Part shown: positions 55,583-64,000 of the stretch, in pieces
Layout: each line of letters starts with the position of its first letter
How positions within the stretch are numbered: position 1 is the first letter of the stretch
From: Pseudocercospora fijiensis CIRAD86
Taxonomy: Eukaryota; Ascomycota; Dothideomycetes; Mycosphaerellales; Mycosphaerellaceae
Direction of reading: 5' to 3'
Length of the DNA: 64,000 nt
Assembly: GCF_000340215.1 (NCBI RefSeq)
Contig: NW_006921532.1
Coordinates: 3,017,337 to 3,081,336 of the forward strand
The notes under the pieces: model-generated
Told to the model about the DNA's origin: nothing
Database searches by the model: none
The model's input: only the letters and a program-made list of their open reading frames with translations
Translations under genes and position numbers: made by a program

Positions 55583-58185
55583 TAGTATTCGATCTACCCT
55601 TTAAGGGCAGCAGCTAGATAGTCCTTATTTCAAGCTTTTAGCGGTATAGCTACGGAAACTATCGACCTAACTATATTACGCCCGAAGGACGGGACCTATA
55701 CGTACTATTCTACTAAGAACAACCGTACTAATTATCAAGCAAGGCCTTCTATACGGCCTATTATACTAAGTTAAGCACATTAGACCGATACTCGCTAATT
55801 CCGCTATATCCGTACTATAGGGGCCTATAATACATTATTAGTGCTACCCCTTATTACAATAGCCGGCTCGTTACGAAACAACAACCGTGCTGCCGCTAGC
55901 AGCGCTAGTAACGACAATGCTAGTAGCATAGTACCTACTAAAGTGCCTACTAAAGCACCTACTAAAGTGCCTCCTACTAAAGAGCCTACTACTAGGCCTG
56001 CCGAAGAACCTATAATTCTAGGTAACGACTTAGAGTTGCCTATTAACGATATTCTTAACAACATTGTTAATCGACGATATAGCTAACTAGCCTTTAGCCC
56101 TTAACTATTAGGGAGACTTTAAGAAGCTACCTAAAACAGGCTTACTGCCCTATATTAAGAATAGTAGCTAAAGGATAACCTCCTCGAGCTCCGTCGCCTT
56201 TAGGAAGCCCTAACGACTACTACTAAACCTATAGTAGGACCTTCTTTACTACCTATCTAAAAGAAGGATGCTAAACTTAAGGACTGTACTGTATTTAACG
56301 GCTCTAGTCGCAAGCAGTATAATAATTATATACGCGATTGTAAGCTTAACTAGCGAAATATACCGAGGGCCCTTCTAGACGACTATTTACTAGTCGTCTA
56401 TGCGATACAGTATATTAATAGCGACCTAAAACGTACCTAGGATAACTATTTTGATTCCCTCGATAATTAGACCGCTATTTAGTAGCAAACCTACAAAACT
56501 ATTATACTAGACACCCTTAGAAACCCTATACTAAGGCAATAATATACTTAGGATCTATATCTTCGAGCTAAATAAAAGACTAATTAATCGGCTCGTTTAT
56601 TCGAGGCCTATTTAAAGACCCTCGAGGATAACCTTCCGCCTAAGACTAATTCTATATAGATCTCCGAGATACGCCTAAAACTTAGGTAGGAGCTTATCCT
56701 CGAATTAGACCGTCGCCGCGTGTTCGAATAAGCTAATCTAATACGCATTTAATTTATAGTCGAAGTAGAAACAGCCGAACGGGCTGTTTAGCTCTAATAG
56801 CGACTAGAATTAAGAATCCGACTAGCTAGTACTAACCGTAGCAACCGTAGTAGCCGCGGAGGAAACTAAGGTTCCTACTAAGACAACAATGCTAATAGTA
56901 GGAATAGTAACAACGACCGTAGAAGGGGCCGTAGCCGGCGACTATATAGAGGAGGCCGTAATAGGGGCTGTAGAAGGGGCTCGTATCCTTATAATACTAA
57001 CCGCTCTACTAACAATAACAATAGCTACGGTAGTCTACTAACCGGATTGAAGTGCTTTAATTGTAATAGCACTAGCTATCTACTAGGCTAATGCGACAAA
57101 CCTAAGGACTAGGCCCGAATTAACCGTACTTCCGCTAAATACCGAAAGCACCTCTTAGCGGCTAACGCTACCCCTATAGGCTAACCTTCGAAAAAAGAGT
57201 AAGCGCCGCACTAACTATTAGCCTCGTACGGCGTAAGACTATCGATATTGTGCTAGCTATAACACGCTCCTACCTTGTATAGGATACGAAGGGCACTAAC
57301 TATTAAACTAAGGTTATACTAGATCTAGGAAATTCAGTTAGTGCCCTTATTGGCTATCGCCTGGCTAAGCAATTAGACCTTCGACAACTGCCGAGGACTA
57401 ACCTACTAACCCTTGCTTAGTTTAATAACGCTCGGCACTTAACCTATAGAGCCTACTATATTCCTATAGTTCTAAAGGACGACCTCGGAAATGAACGCCT
57501 ACTAGACTTCACTACCTACGTAGTAGATATAGACAACCTATATAGGGGAGCTACTATTGTTATTAGCAACCCTGTTCTTAAGTACTACGCTATAGCTATA
57601 GACCTAGGCCTCTAGAAGTAGCGATTTAGAATCGCTAGGAAAGAGGATATTAAATATATTAATATTAGCGAGTGCCCTAACGATATTAGAGTCCTGTTTA
57701 TTAGCAACCTAATACCTGCCTTAGCTAATCCGACTGCCGACCTACTCGGTAGTAATAACGATAAACCTATACCCCCGGATAGTATAGACCCTAATTAGCT
57801 TGCTCGTATACTAGAGCCTATCTAAGAGACCTATATTAATATATTTAAACATTACCTAGCATCGACATTGCCTATATTTAAGGAGACAGATTATAAGATT
57901 GATATTATAGAGGGCAAAGAGGTTCCTTTTAGACTACTCTATAACCTTAGTAAGCGCGAGCTTGCTATATTGCGTAAGTACCTAGAAGAAAACCTAGCTA
58001 ATAGCCGGATACGGTATAGTAACAGCCCTACTAGTGCACTAATCCTGTTTATTCTAAAGAAGGATAGTAGCCTACGGTTATACGTTAACTACCGTAGACT
58101 TAATGCTATTACTATTAAGGACCGCTATCTACTTCCGCTTATTAATAAGACCCTCGATGTTACGAAGGCAGGCATAGGCATAGGC
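55386..58185 (+). mobile_element. Gypsy-type LTR retrotransposon, RIP-degraded, interrupted in reverse transcriptase
   Basis: Starts with a 197 bp LTR (55386-55582). The gag region runs from about 55840 and includes a short Pro-Thr-Lys repeat (PTKVPTKAPTKVPP, about 55940-55990). A zinc-knuckle remnant at about 57050-57110 reads CFNCNSTSYLLG-stop-C: the CX2CX4HX4C pattern with the His codon turned to Tyr by a C-to-T change. A protease-like region with VILDLGNSVSALI follows (about 57310-57600). The reverse transcriptase start is at 57868-58188 (YKIDIIEGKEVPFRLLYNLS, then SLRLYVNYRRLNAITIKDRY). It breaks off after NKTLDVTKA at about 58180, where unrelated sequence begins. No 3' LTR is in the window. 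Confidence 0.85.
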
Positions 58186-58188
58186 TAG
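57868..58188 (+). pseudogene. Reverse transcriptase N-terminal fragment (Gypsy)
   Basis: 106 codons remain open. The fragment covers the first RT motifs up to the conserved RYPLPLI-like block (RYLLPLI here, Pro to Leu by C-to-T). The last six codons (GIGIG-stop) are already foreign sequence. Confidence 0.85.
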
Positions 58189-58189
58189 G

Positions 58190-61100
58190 CAGGAGGCCCT
58201 AGCCTCCTATAGTATATACTTCTCTAAGCCTAGATAGACTTAGAATAATAATCTACTTTATAATATACGATACATAACAAAATAGTAGCTTCGCTTCGAG
58301 CACTAGCGTAAAACACGCACTAACCGTCTCTAAACGGACTATCCGAACTACGGTTTACTATTCCCCTCTCTAAAGCGAAAGTCCTCCGCGCCGAAGGAGA
58401 GTCCTAACGAATTACTCTAATACTACTTTCCGCACTATTAAACGCCGCAGCTATACTACAAGAAAGAGGCTGTAATTTAGTACGAAAACATACGAGACCT
58501 ACTAGCGAATCGGCACGGAAATTGACGATAGACCTAGCCTAGCGCCGCGGCGCGTTTTACGCCCCCCTCTATTAACACCCTTACTTGCTAAGGGCAGGAA
58601 CGATATTTCGGGTTAGTAGGAGCTAGGCACCTAACCCTCCTAACTTCCCTTTTTAGGGTGTAAGGACATAGAAGGTTCCGATTACTCTTACGGTAGCTGC
58701 TACGTCTATACCTATAGTTAATATTAAGATAGTGCCCTATTCTGTCTCTTAGCGAGCAATATCTACGTCTTAATATAGGAGCTTATAGCATCAAAGGACT
58801 AGGAATCTCCGAACGAGCCGCCGCCTATAGCCTAGGAGAATTGCACTCTTCCCGAATTAAAGGAAGACAGATACTACCTAGTTTATATAGTATATATACT
58901 ATTAGCCTTCTCGAAACTAAGGTAGTATCTAAACAAGCTGTTCGAGAAGGATCTTAGGTATAGAGTTATCGCTATTACCGAGTAGTACGAGGATCCGGAG
59001 GAGGCTAAACCTCTACGTCGCCTAAGGTTACAGTCCCGTATTCCGGATATAGACAAAGACGCGACTTCTAAACCTTAGATACGTGCTAAGATTATTAGTT
59101 CGTAGGTTAACGACAACTCCCTATCGCTTTCCGCTATACGACAAGTGCATCGCCTAACTTCGTACTAGTCGGATAGCCTATACTTCGCTTAGTAGCTAGT
59201 AGAACACCTTAAGTCTACTAACGAGAATCCGGCCGTAGGCGAGAATTAGCTACGTCGCCGCAAGGTTTATATCCCTCTACGACTAGAGAAGTAGGGCGTC
59301 CGTCGCTTAATTAAGGACGAGAACTTAGGCTAAGCTAAGCCTAATAGACGTAGGGAGTCTTTTAAAATCAACCCGCTAACGGGTAACGTTTTTAAGAATT
59401 TCGGTACCTTTCGTAAAGACGACCCGCCTCCTAAGCCTTGCGAGAGCTTATTAATCTCGGTATCTAGCAGTTCGATACTTAGCTTACTACCGGATTCCTA
59501 GCTAGAGGGAGAAGATATATCGGGCAAGTAGGCTCTAGGATCTATAGTACCGGCGAACGGTATAGCCGGCGCTAAATAGCGAGATGAAATTAGACAAATA
59601 AAGTCCTAGGTAGCTTAGTAGCTAGCCGAGCAACGTACTAAGGCAGATAATAATCGAGCTGCGGATCGTATACGTCTATAGAGGGTACTAGACGAGTAGC
59701 GCGAGGCTTACGAGATCGAGATGTAGGCCTAAATCTAATAAGCGTTTAACGAAGGCCGTAAGGAGGCTATAAGAGCTAAGAATAAGAGTAGAGATAAGGG
59801 TGTAGAAGCTAGTAGAGCACTACCTCCGACAGCCTTAGAATAGCGCTATACTATCGATACGAATAGCATCCCTAAATTGTTCCTTACCGACGAATAGCGA
59901 CGTCGAAGGAGGAATGCTAAGTCTACTAGGCACTTTAACGACGAGGTTACCGCTAATAACAACGCTACTACTAATACTAATACTAGGAATAATAGGAATA
60001 ATAACACCTCCGCTAGCGCTAACAACGACAATACTAGATACGATAAGCTAGAGGCATTAGTAGGAAAACTAGTAGAGGTAATATAGTCTAATAGCGCCGC
60101 CTTAGCGGCCCTACGACCGAATAATAACTATTCTAGGCTATCGGGGTAGTAGCGATATAGAAATCTTTACGCGATGCGTAGCCGAACTAGCTAAGGTACG
60201 ACTAGAGCTAAGTAGCTAGCTAATTAGAATCGGAATACTCGAGCTAGCATCGTGCTAGAGATTAGCTCGGAACGCTACGCCTATAGAGGCCTTAACGCCG
60301 AAGGCAATCCTAGGCCTACCTAAGATAGGGCCGGCTTTATAGACCCGAGGTTCGAGCCCGCCGACGCATATGCTCTACTATACGCTAGTCCTTCTTACAC
60401 TCTAGTTACGGACTTTAGCTAGGAGGTCGCGCCCTATAAGTTTAAGCCTAAGTAAGTTAGGTATTTCAATAAGGACCTTCCGGAGAGTAAGGGCAAAGGC
60501 CCAGTTATATATATTAGTAATACGGCCTATTATCGAGACGTTTTTGCTTTTATTACTCGCCTCGATATAGCTATTTAAGCAGGCGAGTATCTAGTAGTAA
60601 CCCTACGTCTATTACTATATAGATGCCTTTAGGGCTCCGCCTTAGCTTAGTACCTTTACGGCCTTACTAACGATCGACGTACGCTCCTTTAAACTAGCCC
60701 GGGTATCGAGCGATAGAAGGAGGCCTTACGCGAGCAGTTCCGATTAGACCCCTTAGTCGCGGCGCGCGAATTAGAATCGGAACAATATCGTATTAAGGAA
60801 GTCGCGGCCCGAAAGAGCGTAAGCGAATTCGTTATTAACGTTATACGTTTAGCGTAGTAAAGCGGTACGGAGTTACTTATAGGGCAAATCAACTATACCT
60901 TCCGGAAGATCGTACTAGAGCTACGTAGCGATCTTAATACGCCTACGCTATTATAGACGTATTAGACGCTTATCGACACAATGCAAGCCTATTATACGAT
61001 ATAGGTAGAGTTATATCCTCTAGGCAGCACTACTGCCGGCTACTATAATAGTAAGTTAAACCTTCGACGTAGCGATTCGGTATAGGGTAGGTTCGTAGAC

Positions 61101-64000
61101 CCTAGGTTCGCGTCTAGGTCTCGTTTTAACACTAGACGCTCGTCTTTTCTTAGAAACAACAATCCCTATAATCGGCAGTAACCTAATATATTCTAGCAAC
61201 GCCGTTAGCCTAGATTACAGGTCTATAGCCGCTAGAGACTATAGGGCGTAAACGTAAGCGTAAACGAGAAAATAGTAGACGCCCGCGGTCTCCCGTAGTA
61301 TCCGAATCCTTAGAGATAGTAGACGAATTTCGGAAATGCAAGAGGCTAAGGCATTCCCGCAAATTCCTAGGCTCGTAGTAAAGCTACGTTCTTCTACGAT
61401 TTAGTAGACCTAGGGTAGGAGACTAACTATTAAGAACTAGAATACGATAATACTGCCTAAGCCGAGGGCGGAGAGTAGGCCGAGGATTAGTACGCAGCCG
61501 GCGAGGATATCGGCGGTATCGAGGTAGAAGAGGACTAAGCTCTTCCTCCTACAAATCTATAGTTAACTCTAGTATACTACGCCTAGCCGTAGGTTCGTAG
61601 ACCTAAGGTAAATGCCTAGCCTTAACGCGACAAGACGCGACCCGAAGGTCGGTAGACGTGTTATAATATATACGGAAAGGTTTTCCGCTCGGCTAACGAG
61701 TTTTTTAATAGCTACCTCGATTATACGTACCCTAAGGACGCTACTAGGAAGCGTACGAATGTTCTTTACGAGCTAGCTCCGGGAAACTCCTCGAGCTAGA
61801 AGTAAAACTAGTTACTGCTAGCTAGTATAAAACCGCAAGTCTACCGGAAATTCTAGAATCCCTAGCGGTAGCGGAACTCCCTAAGTCGCCGGGTCGCTTA
61901 CTACCGGATAAGTAAACATCTTTATGCCTAGCAATAACGATTATAGTAGGATAGCCTAGCTAAACATCGATACCTACACTTCTAGTACTATAGCCCGCAA
62001 CCTCTAGTCTATTAATAGATGTCTAAGCCTAAATATTCTAGTCTATATCGGTATCGCGCCCCCCCGTAGCGGATTATACGCCTACGCTAGCGGGCGTAGC
62101 TTTTCCTATAGAAGATTCTTCCGCTACGATCGCTCTATAGTAGACTACGCCTAGCTCTATCTATATATTAGATTTGCTACTAGATATCCTAGTAGGCGTA
62201 GCGACTACTATCGGGAGGTCCCTAATTAATCTAGACGCGTTAAATACTTAGAATGCTATAATATTAGTTACGGAGCAGCCCTAAGTCTACTATATCGCCT
62301 AAACGGCTAAGGCTACGCCCTTAGCGGGAGAGGCGTAGTACTATACGATTTTATCGAGTACCTCGAAGATTTCTTCCCCTATCGACGATAGGAAGGCTCG
62401 CGTAAGGAAGCGCTCCTTCGGTACTATTAATAACCTTATACTATAGGTCTATTATATACGAGAACGCCCTTAATAGGAATTGCAAATTATACCCTACTTA
62501 GCAAAACTCCCTCCGGGAGACCTAGCTTATATCTTTAGACATTACGATATCGTCGAAGCGAACTACGCCCTTTCTCCGGAAGGGGATTTTAAGCGCGTTT
62601 GCCTCGATACTAGTACTAAAGCATCTATAATAGACCGGGGGTAGCTAACTATATAACTAGGGCAGGACGATATTTAGTATCTTAAGCAACCTCTAGAATT
62701 CCGTAGTTTAGCTAGAAGTATATAGTGCGAGTAATAGATTAATTTGTCGATATACTTTCCTGTTTTCGCTAGGCATTCTTAGTTACCCGCTCTAGCCTAT
62801 ATTAAATAGCTAGTAAGGGTAATGCTAAACTTACCCTATAATATACTCCTCGGGATAGATATTATAACGCCCGTAGGATTTATTATCTATACGGGCGCTA
62901 GATATATTAAGATAATAGGAAACGACGGCGCGCTTATACCGATCGCCTATTCGCTAAAATCTAATCGTTTCCTACGCGCTAATGTTAAGTCTATAGATAG
63001 ACTAAGAGTGCTACTATATATAGCCGTTATAGCTAAGGTGCAAATCGATAAAGCCGATACCCTAAAGGACGTAAATAGGGACTTCCTCTTCGCGCTAAAT
63101 CTACTAGGCCTCCCTAATACGGCGGTAGTGTACGCCTATATAGCCGGACTAGAGATGCTAGCGGTATAGGTCCGCAACCTTAGCTACGATAACGACTTAA
63201 TTATATAGCGATATCGAAGTATAGGCGAATTATAGGAACTATAGCTAGATAACTTCTACTAGATCGACGAGTTCGATACCGACCCTAGGTCGATAGAGCG
63301 TAAGATTAGCGGCGCGCCTCTTAGACGAGATCTACGACTAATAAATAGGCTCTACTATATATCCGAACCGATAGACCTACGGTTACTAGCAGTTTTTTAA
63401 AGCGACGCTATAGGCTAGTTTTAGTTAATTCCGCCTCTAGCTAAAGACTCCGCAAATCGCGATTAGGCTAGAGTAGGCCTATAATTCCGGCGGATCCGTA
63501 AATCTTAACCTACTGTTTACGGACTTAGCGAAAACGACGAGATAGACTTAATAGACCTAGACTGCCCTTCCGATACTACGAAGATCTTAGTAGATACGGG
63601 GATAGCTACTATTACAACCTCGGCTAGAGTAACGATCTATATAGCGAATCTAGATGCCGCGGCAGCCTTAGACATTAGGTCTATCGTAGAGAAATACCCC
63701 TAACTATAGATAGATCGGGGTACGACGATCGATCTTCCTAAAGATAGATAGCTAGAGCTCCTACTTAAATCGGGCTAGGAAAACGAGAAGTTTAGTAGCA
63801 AGGTCTACCGCATGTCCGATAAGGACAATATAGAGGTAAATAAGCAGTTTAATAAGCTTTATACTTAAGGCAAAATAGCCTATAGTAAAAAGCTATCGCC
63901 GCTAGTATAGCTAGTCTTTATAGTCTAGAGAACTCTTTTCCGCGACGATAGTACTATATATAGGAAGCCGCGCGTAGTAATCGACATCCGAGGCCTTAAT
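58190..64000 (+). mobile_element. Second Gypsy-type retrotransposon, nested, runs off the window
   Basis: From about 58190 the sequence changes family. A gag-like region with Asn/Thr-rich low complexity lies near 59850-60120 and a longer gag region to about 61150. A protease-like piece reads NILLGIDIITPVGFIIYTGA (62822-63169). A Gypsy reverse transcriptase start appears at about 63790-64000 (VYRMSDKDNIEVNKQFNKLY, then IYRKPRVVIDIRGLN at the very end). Nearly all frames are closed by RIP-type stops. I cannot fix the 5' LTR; a short palindrome GGAGGCCCTAGCCTCC at about 58192-58207 is near the likely left end. The RT type resembles that of the element at 15234-23166. Confidence 0.75.

Noticed and set aside
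55825..56064. A Gly/Val/Leu-rich minus-strand frame resembling a membrane protein
   Set aside because: It is antisense to the Pro-Thr-Lys repeat in gag; the hydrophobic look comes from reverse-complementing that repeat.

Overview
This window is nuclear DNA of a filamentous ascomycete (Pezizomycotina), most likely a dothideomycete, although the class is an inference. The support is: genes with 43-190 bp GT-AG introns and CTAAC/CTGAC-type branch points; a fungal gene set (GH72 glucanosyltransferase, Srb10/CDK8 kinase, Abp1, PTPA, fungal MFS transporters); and LTR retrotransposons carrying the signature of repeat-induced point mutation (RIP), in which CpA/TpG is almost absent and TpA is in excess. 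There are two assembly gaps (42270-42998 and 54196-54564).

Layout. 1-3365 is gene-poor and holds an ~850 bp element with ~100 bp terminal inverted repeats (about 1239-2084). 3366-14160 is gene-dense: a proline/serine-rich cell-wall-type protein, a GPI-anchored GH72 glucanosyltransferase, an unresolved Cys-containing gene, a VPS73-like sugar-porter MFS protein (minus strand) and the Mediator kinase Ssn3/CDK8. 14403-28850 is one Old Yellow Enzyme gene broken into three pieces by two LTR retrotransposons, a Gypsy (15234-23166) and a Copia (23362-28723). Both are antisense to the gene and both have perfect 5 bp target-site duplications. Removing both insertions, with one TSD copy each, restores an uninterrupted 381-codon frame. 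29108-41000 is again gene-dense: a hypothetical protein, actin-binding protein Abp1 (minus strand), a 1450-residue F-box-like/zinc-motif protein and an allantoate-permease-type MFS transporter. 41242-52343 holds a hypothetical protein, a DUF1989-type gene that enters the first gap, a minisatellite, a six-cysteine small secreted protein, a serine/threonine-rich GPI-type protein, a membrane-anchored A1 aspartic-protease homologue that appears to lack its first catalytic motif, PTPA, and a Cys-rich single-pass membrane protein. From about 53330 to the right edge the DNA is a RIP-degraded repeat compartment: AT-rich sequence, a degenerate TTAGTAG-type repeat, a Gypsy element (5' LTR at 55386) interrupted inside its reverse transcriptase, and a second Gypsy-type element running off the window.

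The most informative signal is the retrotransposon pair in the Old Yellow Enzyme gene. LTR-versus-LTR comparison gives a direct RIP record: 6 of 6 differences in the Gypsy pair and 11 of 11 in the Copia pair are CpA/TpG-to-TpA transitions. They lie almost only in the inner LTRs. The two outer LTRs are nearly untouched, while the single-copy gene island between the elements is also mutated. The Copia primer-binding site matches the anticodon arm of initiator methionine tRNA (half-tRNA priming, as in Drosophila copia and yeast Ty5). The genes outside the repeats are mostly housekeeping and cell-surface functions and do not form an obvious pathway.
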